A DNA stretch of 64,000 bases. Origin: Amoebophrya sp. A120 (Eukaryota; Sar; Dinophyceae; Syndiniales; Amoebophryaceae). The stretch lies in the NCBI GenBank assembly GCA_905178155.1, contig CAJINV010000002.1:8265224-8329223 (forward strand). The letters run 5' to 3'. Positions 42,614 through 56,100 of the stretch are shown in pieces. Both the position numbers and the translations under genes were made by a program. Every line of letters begins with the position of its first letter. The stretch's first letter is position 1. The notes below the pieces were generated by a model. It made no database searches. It saw only the letters and a list, made by a program, of their open reading frames with translations, and was not told the DNA's origin.

Positions 42614-45600
42614 ATGTCGGAGCTGATTGGATCCCCCTTCGTATCCCCAGAGGATCTGAACATCCCGCAGCTGGTGTTTTTAGGCCTGGTCTATGCGTAC
42701 GTTCTGTGCAAGGCCAGCGATACCATCTCGGATGGCTCAGAACTTCTTCTCCTAGTGCCGGCCTTCGCCAATGTAGTAGGGTCCGTGGTTCTACCGGTGC
42801 TGGGCGCAGTTCCGGACGGAGTTATGGTAGATATTCAATTCGTTTAATATGCTGGATTCACTTGAACTTGAAGTTCGAACATTTTTCACCAGCATACCAG
42901 AACACAGGTTGTTACTCACGCGCAAGATGGCATCTTCAGCGTCTGTGTCACGAAGTTGCTTTGCGCAGAAGCAAGTCTTTGTTGTTGATCCTGCAGCTAG
43001 GAGATATCGATGTCACAACGAACTTTGACTTTGTAAAAGTCGCTGGGGTTCTTCTTGTACTCAATATTTATTAGCGCAGGATCATGTAAGTGGGATTTTC
43101 ACATTCCCATTTTCGGCTCGAAACTACAGGTTCTCGTTTCCGGGGTCGGTCCGAGTGCTGCGGAAGAAATTTACGTAGGTGTGGGTACCCTTGCGGGGTC
43201 AACCGTGATGCTTCTCACGATTGCATGGTGGGTTTCCGTGCTGGGCGGCAGAGTAGACTTCGTCGACAAGGAGAATGGAATTCTCAACTACAAGAAGCCC
43301 GCTATGAGAATGCACAACGAAGACCCCCGCTTTATTTTCCCCTCACTTGAAGGTGGGCATGAGCATGAGCAGCAGCGCCAGGAGCCGTGGCAGACACAGA
43401 AGTGTTGCTTTTGCATGACACAACAGGCTCTCCATGCGCAAATTTGGTCGAGCTTGTCACGCAATTTTGCATTTGAAGCGGAAGCAAATAGGAAGAAGAG
43501 CAAATGAGTTGTGTGAAGAGAGGGGGGGAGAATTGTGCACTCTGATACGCGCAGGCGTGAGCAGTGACAACTGGGAAAAGTTTACCGGAACCACCCTCTT
43601 CGACGGGGCCGTCGGCTGCTATGGCGTTCTCAAATGTTACATTCTCAACTGTTACATGATTTGTCATGCAAAAGCACCATGATCATCTACACGATCAAGC
43701 TGTTCTGCATGACAAATCCTGGAAGGGCCAAACAGGATGACAATCTCTGCCAAATCTGTTATGCAAGACGCGTAATGCCCCCCCTCTCACTTTTCCCATT
43801 CTTGCATCACAACTCCATGTAAGTAACAGTTGAGAGTGTAACAGTTGAGAACGCCATAGCTGCAAGCCCACAATTAAGGAAAACTGCATGTACATGTTCG
43901 GAACCTTGGTACCGGCAATTCTAGTCCAGGTACAGAAATCGACCGCGTTATTTCAACTTTTGTTTGTTCTTTTATTTCTGCTGTGGAATGGTCGTTTTTC
44001 TTTTTCTACAATTTAGCGACTTTGATGGCATGGAGAAATATTATAGCCAGTACATGTTTTTTTGTCGACGTTGATGTTGATTGTGGTTGCATTTTCTAGC
44101 CATGTAGTAAAAGTCAGCAAGTACCTATGATTCTAGCCACGTACTAGAAGATAACAAAACAACCTCTACAACAGTGCGCCGCGTTCGCGCGCAATTACTA
44201 CGAGGAAAAGGGCATTATAGACTACGAGCAAGGACAGCAGCTGCAGGACTACGCAGTCTTGGTGGCTTTTTGTCTCGCCGTGTGCGGGTTCGCGTGGTAT
44301 CTTTATGGACAGTACCAGGGAGCCCAGGAGAACGACGTGGTCGAGGCGAATATCCTCTGTAAAAACATGCCCACGGCCCCGTAGTCATTGTACCAAACAA
44401 ATCAAGAAGTTCAAGTTTTGCTTGCTCTCGGTTCTCTCGCGGCAGTGTGGTCCTCGTGGTTCTTAGCTAGTGCAGCCGAAGAATCGCATCAAGTAGGCCA
44501 TCGTATCCTGATTACAGCATGACACAAAATTATGGGGAACAACATTAGAAACTACTCCTAATGGCGCTATGCATGAGAGGCATCCATCTGGGTATGATTC
44601 AGATTCGCATGTTAGATACAGGGTGGGAGGTTTTTATTCACCATAGCGAAGCAGGTCGACGCCATCTCCACCGCGATCAAAACCAACACACTCACACTGG
44701 AAGGCGCGTTAGGGGAGGTAGCGCGACTCACGAAGGCGCACAACAAGTCCCTGCAGGCAACCTTTTCGATAAGAAGCACCGAGCCGTTATTGATGGAGCA
44801 GGAGATATCGCAGAAAAAGACTTTGTAGGTGTAGTCACAAAGATCATTCAAATTGTTTTCCGCTAGTTGTACCCGCAGCACGACGTGCAAATATTCTCTG
44901 CGTGACCACTTGTCGATGACATAGATTTAGTTGTGCGTGATGAAATTATCTTCAATCGCGGGAGCAGATGGAGACCACCATCATTCTCATCATCGTCATC
45001 GTTCTTGTCTGGCATATTGCGGAGGACCTGTCGTGCAGCTATGCAACATTTTCATCCGCATCATTGACTTACAGACGGCACCACACTGTTTTTTTCTTCG
45101 ATGCGGGACTGCGAAGCACCAGGAACAACTGTATGATAGGCTGAAAAGGGTTTTGAGGCCCTACTTATCAAATGTAAAAATGTCTGGGTCTGGAAGAATG
45201 CAACTTGTCATTCTGAATCTGAAGCAGGCAGGAATCTGCGTTGCATGATTACCATAAGTCGTCCAGTTTTGACCAAGTCGGGAGGGAGTTTCTCATGCAG
45301 GATAGACATGAGAGAGATCGCACAGAATCTGTCATGCTAGGTCCTGCATTCCAGACCTCATGGGTCAGGGAAAAGCTGCATGACAAATCGCGCATTCTTC
45401 CAGACCCAGACATTTTTGCATTTGATACTACTTCCGAAAATACGACACGAATGGCGACGATAAGCTAGACTTCGACGAATTCCGAGTCATTTGCTCGGAG
45501 GTAGAAAAATAATAAAAGCGTTCAAAGGACTGATAGCTTATTTTTCTTTGATGAAGATATAATCAAGTAGAACGCTGAACTACGTGAGCTGAGCCTAGTA

Positions 45601-47834
45601 ATTACTTCGTTTCATCATCTAGTACTTTCAACCTGTTGCGTCTTCAAGTTGAATGACAAAAATCTGCTATACTACACATCAATCAGGTGTCGTCTTCTGC
45701 CACGAAAGAGGCCCAGCACGCAATATTTACTAGGATGGACTCCGACAACAATGGCTACCTCTGCTTCGGCGAGTTCATAGATTGCATGCTGACGCTGACG
45801 AAAAAAGCCCAGCAATACAACATCGTGAAACAGGCGGCTGCCGTATCACAGTACACAACTTCCCCGCCCGCCCCTCATTTATAGGTATGCATCAAGGTGC
45901 AGCTAAGAAATCCTGGTTTGGATGCGTTTTCCTGCCTGTAGGTGCATGTTCACATGTTCATCATGATCCGGAAGCCCAAACTGCACTACAACATCCGTGT
46001 GTGAGCTTGATATTCATAAATTCGTGCGCCGTTCGGGACGTGGTTTTTGTTGCTAGAAATGCCAATAAATCATGAGGGAGAGCGGGCGTTGCGCACTCTC
46101 ATACGCGGGGACCCTTCCCCTCGGGCAACCTGGGGTCGGCTCCTTCCCCATGGGCGCGCCGGGCAACACGTTTGGCATAAACGTTATGACCGACAATAGT
46201 AGCGCGAATACCAGTGACGTGGGGGATCTGGACAACATGAGCGTAGATGGTGGGGGTGGGAACAAATCCGACGCCGGAAGTATCCCTTGTAAAACAGTGC
46301 CGCACGTACTAGAAATTGCATTTATTCATTTTCGGAAAGAAAATATGGAATTTAGATTTTTCGTCCATTTTTTAGGACGATTCTAAAGAGCAAATAAAAG
46401 GAAAGCAGATCTGTCTTGCATAGCTGCAATTGGTACGAGTGCGATACTTTTGCAGATGATAGGAAGCTCGGAGAGCGATGACAAGTCCGACGATGGGGAG
46501 GATGTATCATTCTTGAAATGCTTCATTTGTCACGTAAATGAGCGGCAGAGCTTTTCTGTGAAATGAATAATTAAATGACTTTCCCAGCACTGTTGATGCA
46601 AATAAAATCACTCATCCAAAAATCAGGAGGATATTCCGGAAGAATTAGCTCACCTCTCTCCGGAGCAGCAGCAGAGAAGAATCAAAATAAAAGCCGCATG
46701 GATGTTATGCATGATATGTCTCCTCCTGGGTCTGGGTCTGGGAACGCCTCATGCGAAGTTGTGGATGCAGATCGTAGAATTAAAAAATCTCTAGCCACGA
46801 CGCATGAAAAGTTGAAGTTTTCGTGTTCATCTCATTCTCACCGAAGATCGCGCTCGGCCAGGCGACGTTGTTCCAAGTTTTGCAATCTTCCAGACCACCG
46901 GGACGACATATTTGCAATGCATAGATGTGCTGCGTCGGGACAATATTCGTCGTCGCGTTTTCGGACCCAATGGTAAGTGCAACTTTCTCACTTTTGTGCG
47001 GAGAAGATCTACACTCAAAAAGTGTCCTGCTCGAAGCAGTAAAAAGAACAACTCGCTGGCCTCCTCCAAGTTTAATACTTGACAGCCAATATCCTGTACA
47101 GCCAATATCTCTACGCGGTTGTACCACTTTCTCAACGAAAATAAAAAATTCAAAATCACCAAGGTCGACGTCTTCAACGAGCTTGCCAAGCGGTCCGGCG
47201 TGAATCCCTTTTTCGTGTCCTTCATTCTCTCCCTATCAAATGCAAAAATGTCTGGGTCTGGAAGGATCCGAACTTGTGATGCGCATTTTAGAACACAGAA
47301 AAATCTCTCATGCATAGTTAGCAAAAGCTGTCGCTGTCCACCTTCTGTCACGAAAATGGGGGATTTCTCATGCGGGTTCGGCATTGCGGAAGCTTCTCGA
47401 AACCTGTGATGCTAGAGCTCTCATGCCAGACCTTCTGCGTCATGCAAAGACAGCATGACTCTTCCAGACCCAGACATTTTTACATGTGATACTCCCCGCT
47501 CGTGTCCAACGCCTCCGAGCTCGTGGCCGCCTACAACTACGCGAAAAAGAAGACGCTCCGGTCCGCCACGATTTCCCTGTCCACCCTCGAGGGCGCCGCC
47601 TGCATGAACAACACCTTCTGTTTGGGGTGTTTTCTCTTCGTGCTCTACTTTTCCCATTTGCGGTGGGAGTTCACCTGTGAAATTGCGACCATGGTTATCG
47701 CAGAGGTGCTGGTGGGGTACGTAGCCTACACACGGAAAATCCATACCATGAGGGATGCGCATTTTATCGCCATGCTGTTCCCCCTGTCGCTCGTCTTTGT
47801 CTACATTGGCACCCACGTTCTGGGTTTCAGCTAG
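42614..47834 (+). CDS. NCL-type EF-hand cation/Ca2+ exchanger (CaCA superfamily)
   Basis: This membrane antiporter resembles plant NCL (sodium/calcium exchanger-like): two exchanger repeats separated by cytosolic EF-hands that sense Ca2+. Exons that can be placed are 42614-42826, 43130-43352, 43555-43619, 43864-43929, 44175-44358, 44647-44824, a segment ending 45166, 45434-45500, 45687-45842, about 46110-46280, about 46456-46515, about 46617-46727, about 46937-46971, about 47085-47233 and 47497-47834. The first repeat shows LLVPAFANVVGSVVLPVLGA, VPDGVMVLVSG and YVGVGTLAGSTVMLLT. EF-hand loops are DTNGDDKLDFDE (exon near 45440) and DSDNNGYLCFGE (about 45740). The second repeat shows VNPFFVSFILSPLVSNASE and ACMNNTFCLGCFLFVLYFS. 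Block order matches plant NCL. The exon between 44824 and 45166 and those from 45843 to 46727 are uncertain. Which ions are exchanged is not established. Confidence 0.88.
43620..43863 (+). mobile_element. Family B introner in the NCL-type gene, intron 3
   Basis: The termini are TATGGCGTTCTCAA and TTGAGAACGCCATA, with nested copies of CTCAACTGTTACAT and GTAACAGTTGAGA. The flanking direct repeat is GCTGC (43615-43619 and 43859-43863). Splicing gives DGAVGCKPTIKENCMYMF, in frame with the next helix. Confidence 0.88.
45167..45433 (+). mobile_element. Family A introner before the first EF-hand
   Basis: The inverted termini are the same as at 12575-12841 and the interior is very similar. The direct repeat CTACTT occupies 45161-45166 and 45428-45433. 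Splicing yields LKRVLRPYFRKYDTNGDDK, joining the lead-in helix to the EF-hand. Confidence 0.92.
47234..47496 (+). mobile_element. Family A introner in the last intron of the NCL-type gene
   Basis: The termini are ATGTCTGGGTCTGG and CCAGACCCAGACATTTTTAC. The direct repeat CTCCC is at 47229-47233 and 47492-47496. Splicing restores FVSFILSPLVSNASELV, the conserved second exchanger repeat. Confidence 0.92.
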
Positions 47835-49042
47835 GGGCCTTCTGGAACCATGGTACTGAATTAAAAACTACATCGGAACGACACGACTAAAGCCAAATCT
47901 TCTGATAGTATTCAACAAACAAAACGTATAGTAGCATCTTCAACCCCACTTCCTGGTCACTGATCTTCGTGTCAATAGTACCATCTGTCAGCACTTCTCC
48001 GTTATCTTCCCTATATCGTTATCGGAACATCAAAATATGCGAGTAGCTGTAGTTATTCAGGTGAGGTGTCGTATACCTCTCATGGCGCACCTACTTGCAA
48101 TGTGAATGTACTTTGAGCAACAGCAAGTACGCTGCGACAGTGGAGGAATGCCCGGGAGGTGTCTCGACGTCGCCAGCAGCACCGTTGCGTGTGTGAGTGG
48201 TACTAGTATGTTTCAACTTCGGTCAACATGCATCATTTTTTATCTTCAGGTCAATAGTATACATCTAAAACAACCTCTATCATGATTTATGCATCTTTCG
48301 CCGTGTCGGACCGAGAACAACCTTTTTGTACACCATTACGCAAGACAAGCGCGCCTGCACCTTTTTCAATGTATCATCATTGGACATAATTTTTACTTCA
48401 GCAACAATTTCATACGCATCTGATCATTTCTATTCACGCATGTAAACCACTTGGGGCGAGCTTTTCGTTTTTTGTCATAATAAATCGGTGATGACGGTGT
48501 GTGACCTCCACGCAGCACATGCACACCATGTACAATTGTCAGTTTTTCCGGGGCGGCGCACGTCAAAATCAAAGGAAACATTTCATCGCAGTGGCGAGAG
48601 ATTGGGGCATCCAGAAAAAACTTGTTCGCCCTTTGGTAAAAATGGTAGGTTGACGACAGTTGAAAAATTCGTTTTTTTTTGAAATAGATCTTCGCAGACG
48701 AAACCAAGATTGATAGATGCTCCATAGCGCTGTTGGAAACAAAATCGTTGATGTTGAAGTCGGAAGTCGTAGCAATGCGTATTTGTTCCCGTCGCGTGAG
48801 ATATGATAGTAAAGAAGATCAAGTGACGAGGTAAGAAGTAAGTGAGTAGAAGATGATGTAGAGCTAAACAGCAAATTGCGTTTAGTGAGTTTTTCAGTAA
48901 ACAGGTGATAGCCGACGTTTTTATGGTTTCAGCTTAGTTTTCGCTTTTGATTATAATCGACCTGACGGTGACGGCACACACATAAATTACGCTTTATTGC
49001 AAGCGCAGTGAACACACCCTTTCTTTCTTTCTTGACAGAAAC
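47835..49042. other. Intergenic stretch
   Basis: About 1.2 kb. A minus-strand frame at 48393-48725 is mildly protein-like but unrecognised. A GAAAAATTCG word followed by nine T and GAA occurs at 48662-48683 and recurs downstream of 61246. Confidence 0.4.
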
Positions 49043-52000
49043 ATGCTCTTCACTCCTTCCAATTCCGGTGTCGAGGTGGCCGCGAGTATTGCAAAGTCCT
49101 CGTCTGCAAGCCACGCAGCACCGCGCTTGGTCGCGTTTCGCAACGCCCGGGTGCTGACGTGCAGAGCGAGGAGTTATTTGGACGCGCCGGTGGACACAGA
49201 GGACGGAGATGACGGTGAAAAAGGAAATGCAAAACACGAGGACGAAAACGAGGCGTTGCTGCACTACAGTGGCTTCATTGTGGACCTGAACGACAATGGA
49301 CGCATTGTGGAAATGATACCTGCATCTTCCGGTGCGAAAGTATCAGAATCCTTGTCGTCACCGTCGGACTGTACCGCCAATGAAAAGTCGCGTGTGGAAG
49401 AAGTCCTCCGCGTCGAAAAGGAGATCGACCTTGAGAACAAGATCGTCCTGCCCGGGCTCTGGGACAGCCACTGTCACGCGTACAGCCTGGCGCACCAGCA
49501 GAAGGTCGCGAACTTGCGAAACTGCGGCGGCATTGAAACCTTCCAGCAAAGACTCCAGGAGAAGTACGACGCCGACCCCGTGGCCGTGCGGAAACGGTTT
49601 CTGGAAGGCTCCGGGTGGGACGAAGCAGACCTGGGAAACCAGTTGCCGAACCGCTACGAGCTGGACAAAATTACCACCGAGTACCCGATTATTTGCTGGC
49701 GCCGGTGCTGGCACATCGTGGTGTGCAATTCGAAGGCGCTGGAAATCGCCGGCATCTCCGCGGACACCTATCTGGATCGGAAGGACATCGATAGGTTCGG
49801 GGGAAAAAACGAAGAGCCGACGGGCATACTCCGCGAAAATGCCACGGAGTTGCTGTCCGACATTTTGTATGCATAGTTGCAAAATTTAAATTATCGTAGT
49901 AGAGACAAATTTTTGCATTAGAAAATTTTCATCAGAAAGACAAAGTGAACGAATTGAATTTGTGCTGCTGATTCAGGTGACAAATGCAAAATCAATCATG
50001 TACTATCGCAAAAATTGCATAATCCTACTACGACATCACTTTTGCAGGGTATATCTTGTCGAAGGAGGACGCCTTCGAGGAGAAAGTGAAGTTGTTGTCC
50101 AATGTCTTGCACGAGCTGCCGAAAGCGGGAATAACTGGGATTCAGTCAAACGATACGACGTTGCTCGGACAGGTGTCGGACGCCTGGCAGGTCTACAATG
50201 CCATCGAGAACCGCTTTGACAAGGGGGGTCCACCAGCTCCACGACCCGGAGTAGATTCTCGTCGTGTTAGGGAAGTAGAAGATGAAAATTTGTCAAGTCA
50301 AATTGCATCGAAAAATCACGGTCGTGTTGAAGCTGCAGCAAGGAGTACATCATCTTCACTGCCGATCCGTGTCCACTGGGTGAGCTTTTGGGATACTCTG
50401 CACCCTACTGGAAAAATAAAGGCGGGCGCAGAAGGAGCAGAGTGCTCTTTGACGACGACGTCAAGCCTATCACGACAAGCGAAAGACCACGAAGTTGCAC
50501 ATCAATCAGGTGGTCGGCTTCCTGTAAGACCGTCCCAAGAACTACCATATAAAAGCCCCCTTTTCCTGTGGAACAAGCGAACCAAGATTGTCCTCGACGG
50601 CTCTCTCGGGGCCGGTACTGCCGCGCTGCTCGCACCCTATGCGGACGATGAGAAAAAGAAGAACCGCGGGCTGTTGTCCGTCACGGAGCAGGAGCTGGAG
50701 GATGCACTGGAACGCTGCGCCGCGAACGACATGACACTCGAAGCCCACTCCATCGGCGACCGCGCGTTTGATTTGATCCTCACACTGTTGGAGAAAAAAA
50801 GCAAAGCCGTTCCGTCGAAGTGGCTTGACCGGTTGGTCATTACGCATTGTCAGATCGTAAACCAAGATCTGATCGCCCGCATGAAGCGGCTAATCAACTT
50901 CAACAGAATAATTACGTGCGGCGCGACGACCTCCAGCACATCCACTCTATCGTGTCAGACGCGAAGTGGATCCTCCGTGGAAGCTGGGTGTAGTTCTGGT
51001 GAAACTTCTCTGGCGGGCAGCACTTTGGAGAGCAGGGAAACTACAACAGCGTCGTCCGTCTTCTCCGCCATCGCAGACAAATCGTTCTCTGCTACAGGCG
51101 CGCCGATCACTGAAAGCACTGCTGCAGCAGGAAATGACGTAAAAATCCAAGCGCAGCCAGCGGACGCCGCTTGTTCCGTTGATATCAGTGAACAGAGTCA
51201 CCTATCAGCATCAACATCAAATCGCTGTACAAGGAATCGAACAATCTGTATTCAAGAAGAAACGTGTTTACAGTTATACAGTATTTTTTCGTGCTAAATT
51301 CAGCAGCAGAAAAAAAACCATTTGCCGGGAGTGACAGTTGAAGCTCGTAATGCAGAGATCATATAGGATAACATCGAGGGAAAAGGAAAGCACGCATGAA
51401 AAACGAAGGAGCGCGCAGGCATTCGCAGCCTCGGGCTTCGCGACGCTGTGTGTCTTGCGTGTCCGGCATAGAAGATCATTATGTGTTGCGTATGAATACA
51501 CTGTAGCACTTTTTTCCTGTCACACTCTTCGCGTCGATCCAGCCTCAGTTCACGAACTCCGACCTCCCGATCATTGAGAAGAAGCTCGGCGCAGAGCGCA
51601 CAAAGACCGCGTACGTGTGGAAGCAGCTGAAAGATAAGGCGCGAATGACCATCATCGGCGGATCCGATGCCCCGGTGGAGCGGATGAGCTCTCTGTGCGG
51701 CATGAGGGATCTGATGCAGAACTGCTTGCACGAACAGGAGTCCTTCTCGCTCACGGACACTGTGGCGGCCTACACGCGGGATCCCGCCTTCGCGGCGTTT
51801 CGGGAAAACGACCTCGGCCGGCTGGCGGTTGGGTTTCTGGCAGACTTCGTGGTTCTGGATGTTTTGGATGTAGCAGATGAAGAACGTGTACGTGCGCAAG
51901 AAAAAAACCTCCGCCATCCACGTCGCCTTCCAGACTCTCCCTCCGAGTTGGAAGCAGTCTTCGCTCAGAAACTTTCCCGCGTTCCGGGTTCCGTTCGGGT

Positions 52001-52199
52001 GTACGCGACGTACGTCGGCGGCATGCTCCGCTATGAGCGGAAAAATGAAGACTTCGATTCTGGTGCCAGCTGTCAGGAAGTCGGTGCAGAGGAAGATGCA
52101 AAAAAAGCTGTAGATAATAACGTTTTACAGTTCTGTTTGGATAGCAACGCACCGGGGCGCGGTGGCTTGCCGATTTGGCGTTGCCCGTGCTGCATGTGA
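49043..52199 (+). CDS. YtcJ-like metal-dependent amidohydrolase (Amidohydro_3)
   Basis: These TIM-barrel hydrolases use one or two metal ions to cleave C-N bonds; natural substrates of YtcJ-like members are mostly unknown. Exons 49043-49870, 50053-50920 and 51532-52199 give about 787 residues. Landmarks are IVLPGLWDSHCHAYSLAHQQ (HxH metal ligands), LEGSGWDEADLG, LDGSLGAGTAALLAPYAD, MTLEAHSIGDRAFDL (His), RLVITHCQIV (His), ASIQPQFTNSDLP and IIGGSDAPVE (catalytic Asp), then VAAYTRDPAFAAF and LGRLAVGFLADFVVLD. A disordered insert of about 60 residues (near 50230-50400) and an acidic tail enlarge it. Intron 1 (49871-50052) and intron 2 (50921-51531) both lack in-frame GT-AG ends. A plus-strand reading through intron 2 stays open to 51297 but has no family match. 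Confidence 0.88.
49871..50052 (+). mobile_element. Family D-like introner in the amidohydrolase, intron 1
   Basis: The ends are GCATAGTTGCAAAATTTA and CATCACTTTTGCAGGG, a loose inverted pair of the GCATTGCAAAAGT type. The exon triplet TAT is present on both sides (49868-49870 and 50050-50052). Splicing gives LSDILYILSKEDAFEEK. Confidence 0.6.
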
Positions 52200-53160
52200 A
52201 GACGAAGGTCGCGGCTATGCTAGTACTAGGTATCATCGTGAAAAGTTAGATTTAAAATACTTACATACATGCTTCTTTTCTATGAGCAATTCGTTTTCCG
52301 TTTCCAATTTTGATAGCCTAGTGGGATGTTGACCCAGAACCTACTCATTTTTCCCCTGTGCTTGTTTTCTGATGCGGCTGACGCAGACATAGTGGAACAA
52401 CAACAAGCGCAAGCTCATGACTTCTACTGTGCGAGAAAAACTAGGTGTTGTTCTCCCTCAGTGGCCGCTATATCACGCTGCTGTGTTCCACTTCCACTCA
52501 CGAGGTACTCCTGCCACGAATTACTGCATTGGATTACAGCAAGCGTAAGTGAGGACACACAATTTGTCTGAAGACAGAAGACTGCGGTCCTGCAAAAAGA
52601 ACATTTCATGTGCTAATTAGTAATAAAGTGAAGTGGATAGAAGTCAAGGTGTAAAAAAATATACAACAAAGTCGAGAGAGAGTGAACAGGCACGACCAAT
52701 AAAGCAGAAGATGCTAGTACCTAGAAACATATTGCAGACGGAATATGGTGAGCCTGAATATTTCTTGGTGTTGATCTTCTTGTAATATTGATACTTTCTG
52801 GATGAACTTTACAACTTGTGTTGAGATCAAAATTTCATGGGCATTACACACATGCTCACGAAAATTTTTTGTTTTTCTGCGTCATGACGCGGCGAGCCCG
52901 GCTCTGTTTCGTCCAGTTGAGTTAACTTGAAAAAAACAAAAAAAACATAGAAAGAAAGCTGTGACAGTAAGTTTTTAAGAATCAAATTGTAATTGACTAA
53001 GCGACATTTTATTTTATGTAATTTTTTTCAATTTATGAACGGTTCGATAATCATCTGACTTTTAATCGTCTTATCTTCATTTGGATCTCGCAGCAATTTT
53101 GCTTGCGCCTCGCCGTTTCGCTCTTCTCCTACCTTTTCTTCCGACACGACTCCACCGAGC
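52200..53160. other. Intergenic stretch
   Basis: About 1 kb, AT-rich, with an A-rich run (52929-52950) and no supported gene. Confidence 0.4.
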
Positions 53161-56100
53161 ATGCCTTCCGCTAGTAAGGGCCGTGCTGCTGCCACTCCGT
53201 CCCGTTCGCGCGGACGTTCGGTAGGAACCCCTGTCAAGAAGCCAAGGGCTCAGAAGCAGTCGCCAGCAGTCGCAAAGAACAAGAGTAATAAGAAACAACG
53301 GGCAGCGTCAGCGACGACACCCCGGAACAAGATTCCCAGTCGGGAATCTGCGGAGCTGTATGGTTTGTGGAAGGGCATAGAAGAAAAGAAGTCCGACATC
53401 GCGGACGGAATACTCGATGTGGGCAAACGGGATTTCAAGGAGGCGCAGAGGTGCTTTTCTTTTTTTTCCAACCCGTTTCTCGGCGGTGTGGCTGATGAAT
53501 ACGACAAAGCGCAAAGAGAAAAAGACGCAGCTCCTGCCTTAGACTGTTGCAGCAAGAAAATAAACGACACTTGCATGATGATGAATGAAGACGGGAGGTC
53601 TAGAAGTCTACATCATGTATCTTCGGCTCCAACTCAAATGACAAACTCAAACTTTCTTTAGACAAACATAAAAGTTGTCCACCCAACCCCGATGTTTATA
53701 TCAAAATCAGGTTCTGCATTCTGTTCAAGCGGATAGCCGAAGAAGGTCTGAGCAGTGTGACGAAAGCCAAAAAAAGCGGGAAGGCTTCAGATCTTCATTT
53801 GAAATGGTCGCGGATGAAGGACAACTCTGCGGACGAACAGATCGAAGCGGAGGAAGACCAAGACGAGGATGGCGGTATTAACTACAGTGATAGCGAACGT
53901 CAAGCCAAGCACGGCAAAAAGATGAACAAGGTGGACCGAGCTCTGAAGCCGATCCGGGAGGTTGGCAACTATGCCTGGAACACCGTGATGGACGAAATTG
54001 TAATCGTCGAGAAAGAGAAGGTTTTGCAACTGGGGAACGCCATCCCAGACACGTCCTTTGCGGCGGCGTGCCTTCGCATGTTGGACGCGGCGGGCAGTGA
54101 ATTACTCGAAAAGATCAGAGCATTTCTTGATGAACTACAAACCAAAACCGATAATAGAGCAGGAGCTTCTGCTTCTTCAACCAGTGTCGTGCAGAACAAG
54201 CGGAATGTCAAGAATCAAGAAGAACATGAGCACGACTTGATGAATAAGCACAAAAACCATGGGAAGAAGACTCCCAAGAGGGACCACGAAGACCTCCTCT
54301 CCTCCCCTGCCACGCGGAAAATGTTGCTCATTGCAGAAATACGGGAGCAAGCGGATTCCGCCGCCGCAGCAGTTCGAAAAATCCAGGACGCCCTGATGAA
54401 TGGCGACGAGGACAACAATAACGACAGTGGAGACTTTTCGATTGCCGAATTGGAGGGCGTCCGGGATAAATTCGGCGCGATTTTGCTGCAAATCCAGAAG
54501 CACAGCCGCACAGCAAGCACGAAAGCCGCAAAATCGTCTACAGCCCACGACCAGCAACCACTTTCTGTGATGGAAGCCGCAGCTCCTGGAGCTTCTTCTT
54601 CTTCTGCTTCCGCGGCCTTTTCTTTGAGTACGAAGCAAAAACTTAAGCAAGACCAGCAGGAGGAGGCGGACGACACCAGCAAACGTGGTCGCTCCTTCTC
54701 CCGCAAAAGAAGCCGAAACGTCTTCGAAGATGAATCTGAAACGAAGATGAACAACGAGACGACCATGAGTCAAAAACAAGCTGCAGGCACTAGTCGACCG
54801 CGACTGAATAGTAAAGAAACGGTACTGTCCAACACCACCACCGAGTTTTTACCAAACAGCAGAAGTCAGTCAAAGCATGCAGCTTGCTCTGGTGCGGCGG
54901 GCACGTCATTGTCAACTAATCGCGTTATTTCGCAGCTGCAGAAAAACTTGAGTATCACATCTGCGACCGCAAACCACAATAATCCTTACAATCCGCTGGG
55001 GAAGCCGCCGCGCATACCGACCGCGAATAAATCGGCCTCAACTTCTATTGCAGGAAAACCGATCATGATGTTGAACGACTTTTCGAAGCTCGAGCTCAAC
55101 GAAACGCTTCTTCCGACTCTGGAGCAGGAGGAGGAGCTAAACATGCTGAAGAGCAAGAAAACCTTGTACGCCAAGGATGAACAAAGCGATATGTTGAAAA
55201 AGGATGATAATTCGCTTTCGCAAGAGATGAATTTATTCTATTCGAGAGACGAAAAGAAGAAGAAGAAGAACTATGAAATCGAAAGCAACCACGAAGACGA
55301 CACAAGCAGACGGGAAGTAGATCTGAAGAAGCAAAAGCAGATTATGACTCCCCTGTCGCAGTCCGAGCTTGAGAAGGAAATTTTTGGCGACGTCGACGAT
55401 CTTCTGAGCAACTATAGCAAGGCGAAAGCGGAGGACAAAGATTCCTCGTCGTTTGCTGACGATCGAGAAGATCATCTTCGTGTGGAGACTCCTTTTGATG
55501 AAATTGATTCCGACAGCAAGTCGTCGGTACAAGAAGAAAATATTCAAGAAGGTCAACTAATGACGCTGAACAAAACTACTACATCAAGTGCAGCAGCATC
55601 GTCGATGCAGCAGCACCACCAACTACCCGGTCGCTTGCAGGTGGTCCATGAAGAAAATGAAGCAGAACTGCAGTCGAACAGTGATGAAAATCTTCAACCA
55701 AGCTCGAGCAACATCCTGATCGAGAACGAGAAGAACGAAAGTGCAGCTGCTGTCGTGTCTACCACCGCACCAGAAAATAAACGGGCCGAGGAGAAAAAAA
55801 AGAAGAAGCCAGCAGAAGAATTATACGAAAGCAGATTGATGCTCCATCTCGCGCATCAAGGAAATACGAGTACTAAAATGCGTAAGGCCCCCGCAGGACC
55901 ACTTGACGCAGAGGCGGAAGGGACCGAGGACCAGGAGGTCTTTGACTCGGAGGACGAGGGTGATGCCGGCAGCAGTGCGGACGACGGCGAGGACAAGAAG
56001 AAACCCATCCTCGATAAGGGTACCATGGCGAAAAACAAATCGTACGACTACGCGAAGGCGATCAGACGGGCGAAACAGGAGCAGACGACCCGACGCTCCT

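Noticed and set aside
50921-51297. Reading through amidohydrolase intron 2 as coding sequence
   Set aside because: The frame stays open but encodes Ser/Thr-rich sequence ending in a stop before the conserved QPQF and GGSDAP blocks, which appear only after splicing to 51532.
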